Origin: Methylobacteriaceae bacterium
GTDB taxonomy: Bacteria; Pseudomonadota; Alphaproteobacteria; Rhizobiales; Beijerinckiaceae
Length of the DNA: 64,000 nt
Assembly (NCBI GenBank): GCA_020638135.1
Contig: JACKJE010000003.1
Location: forward strand, 124,001-188,000
Direction of reading: 5' to 3'
Each line of letters starts with the position of its first letter. Position 1 is the first letter of the stretch. A program made the position numbers and the translations under genes. The notes below the pieces were generated by a model. It ran no database searches. It worked only from the letters and a program-made list of their open reading frames with translations, and was not told the DNA's origin. Shown here in pieces: positions 55,941 through 64,000 of this stretch.

Positions 55941-57380
55941 ATGTCTTCCAGCATCGTCACGGTCGCCTATATCGGAGCGACCATTCTCTTCGTTCTCTCG
56001 CTCGGCGGCCTCTCGAATCCCGAGACCGCCAAGCGCGGCAACTGGTACGGCATAACAGGCATGGCGATCGCGGTGATCGCCACCGTCTTCGGCTGGCGCG
56101 TCGTCGGCAATGGCGAAATCCTGATCGTCATCGGCGCGGGCTATGTGTTCATCCTGCTGGCGATGATCATCGGCGGCGCGGTCGGCCTCTATGCCGCCCG
56201 CACCGTGCAGATGACGCAGATGCCGGAACTCGTCGCGATCATGCATTCGCTGGTCGGTTTCGCCGCCTGCGCGATCGGCTTTGCGTTACATCGACACGTC
56301 GACGACGTTCGCCACGCATGCCGAGCACACGATCCATCTGCTCGAAATCTACATCGGCATCCTGATCGGCGCGGTCACCTTCACCGGCTCCGTCATCGCC
56401 TTCGGCAAGCTGTCGGGCCGCATCGACGGCAAGCCGCTGCTGCTGCCGGCGCGTCACTGGATCAACCTCGCCGGCCTGATCCTCGTGATCATCTTCGGCA
56501 AGTTCTTCCTCGGCGCGAAACGATCGCGGGCGGCATGTTCCCGCTCATCGTCATGACGCTCATCTCGCTCGCCTTCGGCGTGCACATGGTGATGGCGATC
56601 GGCGGCGCGGACATGCCGGTCGTGATCTCCATGCTCAACAGCTACTCCGGCTGGGCGGCGGCGGCGACAGGCTTCATGCTGTCGAACGATCTGCTGATCG
56701 TCGTCGGCGCGCTGGTCGGTTCGTCCGGCGCGATCCTCAGCTACATCATGTGCCGCGCGATGAACCGCAACTTCATCTCGGTGATCGCCGGCGGCTTCGG
56801 CACGACATCGACTGCTTCGTCGAGCGCGCGCCAGCCGCGCCGGCGGGCGAGGTCAAGTCGATCAACGCGGCCGAGACCGCCGATCTGCTGTCGGAGTCCA
56901 AGAGCATCATCATCGTGCCGGGCTACGGCATGGCGGTCGCGCAGGCCCAGCACGCCGTCTTCGAAATGACGAAGATGTTGCGCGAGAAAGGCGTCAACGT
57001 CCGCTTCGGCATTCACCCGGTCGCTGGCCGCATGCCCGGCCACATGAACGTGCTGCTCGCCGAAGCGAAAGTGCCCTACGACATCGTCTGCGAGATGGAC
57101 GAACTCAACGACGACTTCCCCCACAACCGACGTCGCCATGGTGATCGGCGCCAACGACATCGTGAACCCGGCCGCGCAGGACGATCCGGGCAGCCCGATC
57201 GCCGGCATGCCGGTGCTCGAAGTCTGGAAGGCCAAGCACTCGATCGTGATGAAGCGCTCGATGGCGTCGGGCTACGCCGGCATCGACAATCCGCTCTTCT
57301 ACAAGGAGAACAACCTGATGTTGTTCGGCGACGCCAAGAAGACGCTGGACGAGGTCGTCGCCGCGCTGAAGAGCAAGTAA
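55941..57380 (+). pseudogene. pntB: NAD(P) transhydrogenase subunit beta (PntB), frameshifted
   Basis: PntB carries the proton channel and NADP(H) domain. ATG 55941 begins SSSIVTVAYIGATILFVLSL, 13 bases after pntA. Homology then follows different frames, with shifts near 56283, 56518, 56804 and 57121. Segments include [49 protein letters not shown], the NADP domain [35 protein letters not shown], and the C-terminal [21 protein letters not shown]. Total length of about 480 codons is normal. The key residues of the NADP fold are conserved on both sides of each indel, which argues for sequence error. Confidence 0.88.
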
Positions 57381-57412
57381 GGCGGGCGCGCTGAGGCGAG
57401 AATCGCGGCCTT

Positions 57413-57515
57413 CATCCTGAGGAGCCGCGTAGCGGCGTCTCGAAGGATGGCCGAGACCCGAGACGCTGGATCATGCTTCGAGACGGCGCTTTCAGCGCCT
57501 CATCAGCATGAGGGC
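57413..57515. repeat. Palindromic intergenic repeat, family 2, copy B
   Basis: CATCCTGAGGAGCCGCG, GTCTCGAAGGATGG, CATGCTTCGAGACGGCG and CGCCTCATCAGCATGAGGG are alternating arms of one or two hairpins. It shares its outer motifs with 49508-49609. It starts 32 bases after the pntB stop. Confidence 0.85.
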
Positions 57516-57530
57516 TTCAGGAACACAAAG

Positions 57531-57563
57531 AAAACGGCCGGTCTCTCTCAAGACCGGCCGTTT
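57531..57563. terminator. Bidirectional terminator between pntB and the oxidase subunit IV gene
   Basis: AAACGGCCGGTCT pairs with AGACCGGCCGTTT around a CTCTCA loop, a 13-bp stem. On the minus strand TTTTCTTTGT follows, suiting the gene that stops at 57587. It also follows the pntB repeat on the plus strand. Confidence 0.88.
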
Positions 57564-57586
57564 CGATTCAGAACTCGTTCGAACTG

Positions 57587-57745
57587 TCACAGCGTCAGGA
57601 CGGCGAGCAGAACCACGCAGCCGATGCAGAACACCGTGCCCCATTTGAACAGGTTGATGAAGAACTTGTACGTCTTCTCGTGCTCGACGTAATCCATGTC
57701 CGGGTGGCCGTAGGATTGGATCGCGTTGCCGGGCTCGTGCGCCAT
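57587..57745 (-). CDS. aa3-type cytochrome c oxidase subunit IV
   Basis: The 52-residue protein has a polar N-terminus (HPDMDYVEHEKTYKFFINLFKWGT) and one C-terminal membrane helix (VFCIGCVVLLAVLTL). This is the bacterial COX4_pro_2 family. The ATG at 57745 follows CGAGGGGAGC. The catalytic oxidase subunits are not in the window; the gene stands alone next to the transhydrogenase, its usual lone placement in Rhizobiales. Confidence 0.9.
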   Translation of the reverse strand: MAHEPGNAIQSYGHPDMDYVEHEKTYKFFINLFKWGTVFCIGCVVLLAVLTL

Positions 57746-57884
57746 GCTCCCCTCGGGGTTCTGAGTTTTGTCAGACTCCCTCTTAGCCGAGCAGACAGAA
57801 CGTCGCAACCATGCCTTTCAAAGGCGGGGCCGGCCCGCGCCGCGAGCCGGCCCCTTCCCTGGAACGCACACGCCCCGGCCAGGT

Positions 57885-58328
57885 CTATTTGACCTGCAGG
57901 GTCGAGATATAACCGACCAGCGCGAGGATCTTGCCGCGGACGTAGGACGAAACGTCGCTTCCCGCGAAATAGGGGCCAAGGTCCTGCGGCGCCTTCTCCT
58001 TGTAATGATCGCCCCAGATCGGCATTTCGCGCGTGCCGTGCGCCGCCGTTTCCTTGGCGCCGCTGATTGTCTCGTAGGCCATCTCGAACGGGAACACGCC
58101 GCCATTGTTCTTCGACAGCACCGTGAGATCGGGCACCTTCTTGTTGACGAGCCCGCTGAACGGCCCGCCGCCCTTGGCGTCCTTGCCGTGGCACAGGGCG
58201 CAATAGGTGTCGAACTCGTATTTGCCGATGTCGCGGGCTTGCGCCGCCGCTCCGTCAGCCAGCAACGCGCCCATGCCCGCGACCGTGAGGAACAGGGCAA
58301 TGCGCGCGAACGGTCTCACCGTGGCCAT
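57885..58328 (-). CDS. Secreted c-type cytochrome (class I)
   Basis: The 147-residue protein has a signal peptide ending around residues 29-31 (LADGAAAQA), one haem-binding CALCH at 43-47, and a methionine ligand in REMPIWGD. There are no other CxxCH sites. It is probably a soluble periplasmic electron carrier. ATG 58328 follows AAGGAGGCTGTC. It lies 139 bases upstream of the oxidase subunit IV gene on the same strand, so the two may be functionally linked. Confidence 0.92.
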   Translation of the reverse strand: MATVRPFARIALFLTVAGMGALLADGAAAQARDIGKYEFDTYCALCHGKDAKGGGPFSGLVNKKVPDLTVLSKNNGGVFPFEMAYETISGAKETAAHGTREMPIWGDHYKEKAPQDLGPYFAGSDVSSYVRGKILALVGYISTLQVK

Positions 58329-58601
58329 GACAGCCTCCTTCTTGTTCCCGCGACCGCCCCGCTCTCTCTGGAGCGAAGCGACCGCTGTTGTCGGCGCATT
58401 ACAATCAAACGCCGATTGAGGCCGTGACGCATTGATATGTTTTAACAATTGTCGGCGCCGGCGGCGCCGCGGCGCCCGCGATAAAGCGCGGAGGGCGTTT
58501 CGAATCAAATGAGTGAACGCGAGAACCGGGCGGCGCGTGCGCCGCTGTGTCACACCGGTTCAGGCTCTCGCCGGCGCCTCGCGCGGAAGGATGTGTGAGG
58601 T

Positions 58602-59951
58602 CTAGGCCAACCCCGCCTTGGCCAATGCTGCCGCCTGATCCGCCGCCAGCCGCTCCAGCTGGAAATTGCCGAGCGCTTCCTCGAACATGCGGTGATAGTT
58701 CAGCTCCGCGCCGAGATGCAGGAACACGGCACCCAGGCCCACCGCCGCGCGATCGAGAAACACGAATTCGCGCGGCACCGTCACCGGCCCCTTGGTCTTC
58801 AGCGCCTGATGCACGGTGAAGGCCTCGCGTCGGCCATACTTGCCGGGCTCGACGCCATCGGCGACGGAACGGATTCGGTCCTCCAGCAGCGGCCCGTAGA
58901 TGAAGCGCGCCCAGATGTTGAGCGTGTCGATCACGTCCTTCTTGAGGCCCTTGAAACCCCAGGTCTCATAAGCGTGGACAATGCGCGCCTCGTCGTCCGT
59001 CTGCAGGCCACGATAGAGGTCGACGACGCCGCCGACGAATTTCGGCGGGAAGATGCGGATGCATCCGTAGTCGAGCAGGTTGATTCCTTCACCCTGCTCG
59101 AAGACGCTGTAATTGCCGAGATGCGGATCGCCGTGGATGACGCCGAAGCGCGAGAACGGCAGCCACCACGCCGTGAACATGGCGGCGCCGATGCGGTTGC
59201 GCACCTCGATCGGCGCGCTCTTGAAGCTCAGGAGCTTCTCGCCGTCGAGCCAGTCCATGGTCAGCAGCCGCTCGGTCGACAGGTCCGCCCGAACGCCGGG
59301 CGTGCGCACAAGCGGCGCGCCGGCGAGCATGAACCGGTAGAGCGCGGCGTGCTTGGCCTCGCGCGCATAGTCGAGTTCCTCCCGCACGCGCGCGCCGATC
59401 TCCTTGGCGGCCTCGGTCGTGTCGATGACCGGTTCGAAACGCCGATGGATGGCGAAGAGAATGTCGAGCTGTTTCAGATCGGCCTCGACCGCCGATTTCA
59501 TGTCGGGATATTGCAGCTTGCAGGCGAGCGGCGCGCCGTCGGGCGCGACCGCGCGATGCACCTGGCCGAGCGAGGCGGCGGCGGCAGGCTTCAGATCGAA
59601 CGACTTGAAGCGCTTCTGCCAGTCCGGCCCGAGTTCGGCCTGCATGCGCCGCTTGACGAAAGCCGCGCCCATCGGCGGCGCATCGGACTGCAGCTTGGAG
59701 AGTTCGTCGGCATATTCCGGCGGCAGCAGGTCCGGAATGGTCGCCATCAATTGCGCGACCTTCATCAAGGGCCCCTTGAGCCCACCGAGCGCCTTGGCGA
59801 GCGCCGCTGCATTGGTCGCATCGCGCGCGCTGGTGCGCCCGCCGGTCAGCTGCTGCGCGGCAAAGCGCGCCGCCGCGCCGCCGACATTGGCGCCCACCTT
59901 GGCGTAGCGCGCGGCGCGGGCGGAGAATCGGTTGGCTTCGCGGTCGGTCAT
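58602..59951 (-). CDS. ABC1/UbiB-family atypical kinase
   Basis: The 449-residue protein has the UbiB/Coq8 signatures: a KxxQ-type N-terminal helix (LMKVAQLMATIPDLLPPEY), the alanine-rich loop AAAASLGQVHRA, CKLQYPDM with the ATP-site lysine, catalytic VIHGDPHLGNY and the metal-binding LLDYGCIRIF. Members support ubiquinone synthesis and act as ATPases. No C-terminal membrane helices are evident, as in the AarF-like subgroup. It is the second gene of a minus-strand stretch that begins with the toxin-antitoxin pair upstream. Confidence 0.9.
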   Translation of the reverse strand: MTDREANRFSARAARYAKVGANVGGAAARFAAQQLTGGRTSARDATNAAALAKALGGLKGPLMKVAQLMATIPDLLPPEYADELSKLQSDAPPMGAAFVKRRMQAELGPDWQKRFKSFDLKPAAAASLGQVHRAVAPDGAPLACKLQYPDMKSAVEADLKQLDILFAIHRRFEPVIDTTEAAKEIGARVREELDYAREAKHAALYRFMLAGAPLVRTPGVRADLSTERLLTMDWLDGEKLLSFKSAPIEVRNRIGAAMFTAWWLPFSRFGVIHGDPHLGNYSVFEQGEGINLLDYGCIRIFPPKFVGGVVDLYRGLQTDDEARIVHAYETWGFKGLKKDVIDTLNIWARFIYGPLLEDRIRSVADGVEPGKYGRREAFTVHQALKTKGPVTVPREFVFLDRAAVGLGAVFLHLGAELNYHRMFEEALGNFQLERLAADQAAALAKAGLA

Positions 59952-59970
59952 GGGGGCAATATGGGCTCGC

Positions 59971-60357
59971 TCAGGCGTCAGGCCAATTGTCTCTGATCCA
60001 GCGCGTCAGCGCTTCCTCGCTGGTGTCGCCGGCGGCGAGCGAAAGGATGATCGCCGTCGCATTCGCCTGATCCGGCGCGAAGCGGACGCCATTCAGTCTG
60101 AGAAACATCATCATCGCGAGAAACGCGATGCGCTTGTTGCCATCGACGAAGGCGTGATTGCGCGCAAGACCGAAGGCGTAGGAGGCAGCCAGCGCCGCCA
60201 GATCGGTCTCGCCGTAATGGAAACGATTGACGGGCCGCGCCAGCGCCGATTCCAGCGCGCCTGCGTCCCGCACGCCCGCCGGCCCGCCAAATCGCTTCAG
60301 TTGCTTCTCGTGGACCGCGCGAACCTCGTCGAGCGACAGCCACCTGGGCTCGCTCAT
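59971..60357 (-). CDS. doc: Doc-family (death on curing) toxin
   Basis: The 128-residue Fic-fold protein has the Doc motif HAFVDGNKR at residues 68-76. Doc phosphorylates and inactivates EF-Tu, halting translation. It overlaps the antitoxin stop by four bases (ATGA at 60357-60354), the normal arrangement for antitoxin-toxin pairs. The partner is an AbrB-type rather than a Phd-type protein, a less common combination. Confidence 0.92.
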   Translation of the reverse strand: MSEPRWLSLDEVRAVHEKQLKRFGGPAGVRDAGALESALARPVNRFHYGETDLAALAASYAFGLARNHAFVDGNKRIAFLAMMMFLRLNGVRFAPDQANATAIILSLAAGDTSEEALTRWIRDNWPDA

Positions 60358-60578
60358 TTCGCCAGCGTCCGCAGGGTATCCTTGTATTCTTCCATCAGTT
60401 CGTCAGCGGCCTGCATCGCCGCCTCGAAATCGGGATCGTAAGGCGTGATGCGAAACCCGCCATCAGCGGTTTCGGTCAGGTAGAAGGTCTTGCCCTGGTC
60501 GATCCCGAGCCGCACGACGACGTCGCGCGGGATGATGAAGCCGGTCGAATTGCCGATGCGCTTGGGTTCGATTTTCAT
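60354..60578 (-). CDS. AbrB/SpoVT-type antitoxin
   Basis: The 74-residue protein has the swapped-hairpin AbrB DNA-binding fold (EPKRIGNSTGFIIPRDVVVRLGIDQGKTFYLTE) in its first 45 residues and an acidic C-terminal tail (FEAAMQAADELMEEYKD) that would bind the toxin. Its start lies 13 bases downstream of a palindromic operator. It is translationally coupled to doc. Confidence 0.9.
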   Translation of the reverse strand: MKIEPKRIGNSTGFIIPRDVVVRLGIDQGKTFYLTETADGGFRITPYDPDFEAAMQAADELMEEYKDTLRTLAK

Positions 60579-60591
60579 GGCGTCGCCCGAA

Positions 60592-60612
60592 TGTTATACA
60601 AACTGTATAACA
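60592..60612 (-). promoter_or_regulatory. Operator of the toxin-antitoxin pair
   Basis: TGTTATAC and GTATAACA form a perfect 8-bp inverted repeat with a five-base spacer (AAACT). It lies 13-34 bases upstream of the antitoxin ATG and contains a TATAAC element that could be a -10 box. AbrB-type antitoxins bind such palindromes, so autoregulation is likely. Confidence 0.75.
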
Positions 60613-60633
60613 TAGTTGTTCGGACCGTAAAAT

Positions 60634-62826
60634 CTAGTGCCGCGCCGCGGCTCCCACCCCCTGCAGGATCGTGCCGAACATATTCAACATCATCTGTTGC
60701 TGCTGTTGCTGCAGCGCCTGCTGCTGCTGGTTCTGCTCGATCTTGACCCTCTCCTGCTCCACGGCGAGTTGGGCGCCTTGATGTCCCTGCCGCGCGGCCC
60801 GTGACAGCAGCGCGAACTTGAACGCCTGGGGATCGGCGACCTGCACGTGACCCTTCTCGACCAGATCGGCGAGGGTCACGAGCGAATCCGGGTCGTCGAG
60901 TTGCGCGCCTTCTTTCACCACGGCGATCGCGCCGGCGATGTTGTTCTTACGCAGCAGCAGGTTCGCCAGATTGTCATAGGCGGCCGGATATTTCTGGCGC
61001 GTGAGCTGGCGATAGATCGCGATCGCACGATCGGGATTACTGAAGCCGAGCGCCCGCGCATACTGATATTGATAGCGCAACTGCCCGGGATTGTTCTCCA
61101 CTGCGAGCTTGCAGATTTCAGCTGCACTGCCCGCCTGCGCCTTCAGCTCTTCGTAGCGCACGCCGGGCACGGATTGGGGCTTTGCGCGATCGTTCGGATT
61201 TGCGGCGGCTTGGTCGCACATGTCGCCGGATTGCGCCACGCGCCGCGCCGATTCTTCCTGCGCGCGACGAGCCGCTTCGGCCCGCTCCTCGGATTCGTGC
61301 TGCTGCCGTACCCGAAGCGCTTCGGCCTCCCGCGCGCGCTGGATTTGGAGTTGCGTCTCCTTGCGCCAAGCGGAAATCGCATCGCGGGTGATGACAGACA
61401 GAGGCTCGCCGGTGCGGGGATGGAAGCCCTGGTTGTCGAAAAACTCGTACCGGCCCTCCGGCGAACGCCAGTACCATACCCGCGCGGCGCCGGTCGCGGG
61501 ATCGAAGAACGGGAACTTGTCGGGGTCGACCGGCTGCGGCGGACGATTGCGCCGCGCATCCTCCGCCTTCCGCCGCGCGACCTGCGATCCCCATTTGTCC
61601 GGAATCTCGCGCGTGACTGGCTGCAGTTCGTCGCCCGTTTGCGGATCGAACCCCATGAGGTCGAACAGTTTCAGGTTTCCCGAACTGTCCTGCGAATACC
61701 ACAGCGCCGGGTCGCCTGTCCGCTGATCGAAGAATGTTGGCGTTTCGCTCGTCACCGCCTTCGGCCGGTTGCCCTTCTCGTATTCTCGCACGCGTTCCAG
61801 CAAACCCGCCGTCAGCTGGCGGCACATGCGGCCGGTCTGGGGGTCGACGCCGGGCTCGCGCCCGTAGCGGACGGAATCGCGCGTGACGACGTAGCAGCGG
61901 TGCGACTGCTTTTGCTCGTGGTCGGCGAGCACCTCGCGGGTGATCGGTTGCAGGGCCTCGCCGGTCCGCGGATGGAATCCGCGATTGTCGTAGAACTCGT
62001 ATTCGCCGCCAGACGATTTCCAGTACCAGACCCGCGCTCGTCCGCTGACGGGATCGAATGGCGTCACTTTCTGCAGATCAACCAAAGTCGGCGCGCGTCG
62101 GTTCCGCTCGGCGACTTCTAACTTGTAGGCATTCGCGACATCGGCGGAGACGGACTGCAATTCCTCGCCCGTGTCGGGGTGGAAGCCCATGAGGTTGAAG
62201 AGTTCGACCTCGCCCGCCTTACCCTTGGCGTACCAGAGGACAGGCCGTCCCGACCTCGGATCGAAGAAGACGGGATTGTCGTCCGTCACGCGCTCCGGCC
62301 GCTTGCCGCCTTCATAAGATTTCAGGCGCTCGAGCATATCTGCGGTGTACGGCTTGCAAGCGCGCCCGGTCTCGGGGTCGATCCCTGTGTTCTCGAGATA
62401 CTTCACCTGCCCAGCGCGCGAGAGCACGTAGCATTTGGCGGCTGCGCCGCTGCGCTCGAAATTAGCGTTTCGCGAGCCTGCCCAGAGGATCAGCGAATTA
62501 GCGATGAGCAATCCGAAAATGCCGGCGACGCCAACGCGACGATTGGCCGAATTCAACGAAAACGCCTTGCCGCCGAACCATGCGAGCACAAGAAAGAGCA
62601 CAAGCGTCATCGCGCTCGCGAGATGTCGATTGACGTTAAAGACCCACGCGATCTCGTCCACGTACCCACGCGCGGTGAAATAGAAGATCGCTTCGTTGAA
62701 GAGCCAGAACAGACCGGCGGCCACAAAGACAATCAATACAAGACTGATTGCAATCTGAACCGGCTTGGCAAGGCCCGAGAATTTGGACCTGAGGCCGGGA
62801 AAAGTTGGGCCGGGAAGTTCAGACAA
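60634..62826 (-). CDS. Large membrane protein with two tandem copies of an unfamiliar FFDP/GFHP repeat module and TPR/Sel1-like C-terminus
   Basis: The 730-residue protein has three N-terminal helices (about 22-50, 68-89, 97-117). Residues 132-310 and 311-490 are two homologous units, each starting CYV, then a GxDPxTGRxC line, ADMLERLxxYExG, two copies of a block with FFDPxxGxxxxWY and GFxPxTGExLQ, and ending ITRE. Residues 495-545 are Arg/Glu-rich coiled coil; about 560-690 contain TPR or Sel1-like helices (AICKLAVENNPGQLRYQYQYA); the end is glutamine-rich (QQQQALQQQQQQ). I do not recognise the repeat family. The start is TTG at 62826, the earliest start in frame. Confidence 0.8.
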   Translation of the reverse strand: MSELPGPTFPGLRSKFSGLAKPVQIAISLVLIVFVAAGLFWLFNEAIFYFTARGYVDEIAWVFNVNRHLASAMTLVLFLVLAWFGGKAFSLNSANRRVGVAGIFGLLIANSLILWAGSRNANFERSGAAAKCYVLSRAGQVKYLENTGIDPETGRACKPYTADMLERLKSYEGGKRPERVTDDNPVFFDPRSGRPVLWYAKGKAGEVELFNLMGFHPDTGEELQSVSADVANAYKLEVAERNRRAPTLVDLQKVTPFDPVSGRARVWYWKSSGGEYEFYDNRGFHPRTGEALQPITREVLADHEQKQSHRCYVVTRDSVRYGREPGVDPQTGRMCRQLTAGLLERVREYEKGNRPKAVTSETPTFFDQRTGDPALWYSQDSSGNLKLFDLMGFDPQTGDELQPVTREIPDKWGSQVARRKAEDARRNRPPQPVDPDKFPFFDPATGAARVWYWRSPEGRYEFFDNQGFHPRTGEPLSVITRDAISAWRKETQLQIQRAREAEALRVRQQHESEERAEAARRAQEESARRVAQSGDMCDQAAANPNDRAKPQSVPGVRYEELKAQAGSAAEICKLAVENNPGQLRYQYQYARALGFSNPDRAIAIYRQLTRQKYPAAYDNLANLLLRKNNIAGAIAVVKEGAQLDDPDSLVTLADLVEKGHVQVADPQAFKFALLSRAARQGHQGAQLAVEQERVKIEQNQQQQALQQQQQQMMLNMFGTILQGVGAAARH

Positions 62827-62904
62827 ATCAGCCGTCCACGCAAGTAATAGTCTGAGACACTATTACGCGTTGGCACCGGCGCGCAATATAGGTGTATGGG
62901 GCGC

Positions 62905-64000
62905 CTACCCCTCCATCCCCTCCAGCTCCGCAATCAGCTCCTCGATCATCGAAAGCCCGATATTCCAGAACGCCGGATCGGTCGCGTCCAGCCCGAACGG
63001 CGCCAGCAATTCGGAATGGTGCTTGGCGCCGCCAGCTTTCAGCATGTCGAAATAGCGTTCGACAAAGCCGTGCTCGGCGCGCCGGTAGACGCCGTAGAGC
63101 GAATTCACCAGGCAATCGCCGAACGCATAGGCGTAGACGTAAAACGGCGAGTGGATGAAGTGCGGGATGTAGGCCCAGAAGGTCTCGTAACCCGGCTGCA
63201 GTTTGATGGCCGGCCCGAGGCTCTCGCCCTGCACGCCCATCCAGACCTCGCACAATTGATCCGCTGTCAGCTCGCCCTCGCGGCGGCGCGTATGCACCTC
63301 GCGCTCGAAGGTATAGAAGGCGATCTGGCGCACGACCGTGTTGATCATGTCCTCCACCTTGGACGCCAGCAGCGCGCGGCGCGGCGCGACATCGGTCGTC
63401 TTGGCGAGCAGCGCGCGGAACGTCAGCATCTCGCCGAACACGCTCGCGGTTTCGGCCAGCGTCAGCGGCGTCTGCGCCATCAGCGCGCCCTGCCCTGCGG
63501 CCAGCACCTGATGCACGCCGTGGCCGAGTTCGTGCGCCAGCGTCATCACGTCGCGCGGCTTGCCCTGATAGTTGAGCAGCACGTAGGGGTGCGCTGACGG
63601 CACCGTCGGATGCGCGAAGGCGCCCGGCGCCTTGCCTGTGCGCACCGGCGCATCGATCCAGCGCTCGTCGAAAAAGCGCCGCGCAATATCGGCCATCTCA
63701 GGCGCAAAGCCGGCGTAGGCCGACAGCACCGTTTCGCGCGCGTCGCTCCAGGCGTAGATGCGCTGCGGCGCCTGCGGCAGCGGCGCATTGCGGTCCCAAT
63801 GGTTCAGCGCGTCCTTGCCGAACCATTTCGCCTTCAGACGGTAGTAGCGGTGCGACAGGCGCGGATAGGCCGCGCGCACCGCCGCCACCAGCGCATCGAC
63901 CACTTCGCGCTCGACGCGATTGGCGAGATGGCGCGAATCCGCGACATCGCCGAATTTGCGCCAGCGGTCCGAGATTTCCTTGTCCTTGGCGAGCGTATTG
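62905..64000 (-). CDS. pepF: M3-family oligoendopeptidase (PepF), C-terminal part
   Basis: Cytosolic zinc peptidase of the M3B clan. The visible 365 residues begin at the window edge (NTLAKDKEISDRWRKFGDVADSRHLANRVE, still in frame) and include the zinc motif HELGHG with the catalytic glutamate, followed by ETASVFGEML with the third ligand. The C-terminal FWNIGLSMIEELIAELE is typical. The N-terminal ~250 residues and the start lie beyond position 64000. Confidence 0.93.
   Translation of the reverse strand, partial: NTLAKDKEISDRWRKFGDVADSRHLANRVEREVVDALVAAVRAAYPRLSHRYYRLKAKWFGKDALNHWDRNAPLPQAPQRIYAWSDARETVLSAYAGFAPEMADIARRFFDERWIDAPVRTGKAPGAFAHPTVPSAHPYVLLNYQGKPRDVMTLAHELGHGVHQVLAAGQGALMAQTPLTLAETASVFGEMLTFRALLAKTTDVAPRRALLASKVEDMINTVVRQIAFYTFEREVHTRRREGELTADQLCEVWMGVQGESLGPAIKLQPGYETFWAYIPHFIHSPFYVYAYAFGDCLVNSLYGVYRRAEHGFVERYFDMLKAGGAKHHSELLAPFGLDATDPAFWNIGLSMIEELIAELEGMEG

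Overview
The window is GC-rich, gene-dense chromosomal DNA from an alphaproteobacterium, most likely of the order Hyphomicrobiales (Rhizobiales). Supporting markers are an RcdA-type DUF1465 protein, DUF1192 and DUF1013 proteins, a small aa3-oxidase subunit IV, two DUF465 proteins, a cysteine-free bL31 and the GTCATTGCGAG...CTCGCAATGAC palindromic intergenic repeat. A genus cannot be named from the sequence alone. No rRNA, tRNA, CRISPR array, phage or transposase gene was seen.

Layout. 0-4.2 kb: drug exporter of the DHA2/EmrB type, then mogA and thiC on the minus strand behind a TPP riboswitch. 4.3-7 kb: a small acyl-CoA operon (MaoC hydratase, MFE-2-like dehydrogenase, ACAD10/11-like phosphotransferase) with a palindromic repeat in both intergenic gaps. 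7.1-13.2 kb: RND efflux pair and prfC. 13.2-29.3 kb: exopolysaccharide locus (ManC, WcaJ/GumD-type primer transferase, two GumC-like chain-length proteins, flippase, polymerase candidate, GT4, GT2 and GT26 transferases, secreted GH5 glycanase, tandem alpha/beta-hydrolase). 29.4-36.2 kb: AEC transporter, rpmE, cell-cycle-type small proteins, secreted FecR-domain protein, and a kinase flanked by two stand-alone receiver proteins. 36.3-48.7 kb: MarR and VOC proteins, propionyl-CoA synthetase, TSUP permease, a cluster of small secreted proteins next to an AT-rich patch, a branched-chain-amino-acid-type binding protein, two acyl-CoA ligases, a PAS-LuxR regulator and a 3-hydroxybutyrate dehydrogenase. 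48.8-54.1 kb: DUF465 pair, purEK, rpsU, TPR lipoprotein, membrane hydrolase. 54.3-58.3 kb: proton-translocating transhydrogenase, oxidase subunit IV and a cytochrome c. 58.6-64 kb: UbiB-like kinase, Doc/AbrB toxin-antitoxin pair with a clear operator, a large membrane protein with two tandem copies of an unfamiliar repeat module, and the C-terminal part of a PepF peptidase.

Two themes stand out. Four highly conserved loci (thiC, the RND permease, pntA, pntB) carry over 20 small indels between them, while almost every neighbour is intact, which looks more like a consensus or assembly problem than decay. The best candidates for new biology are the repeat protein at 60.6-62.8 kb, the EPS locus with its degenerate GumC and two-domain hydrolase, and the paired secreted proteins sharing a C-terminal Cys-to-Cys module at 40.3-41.4 kb.
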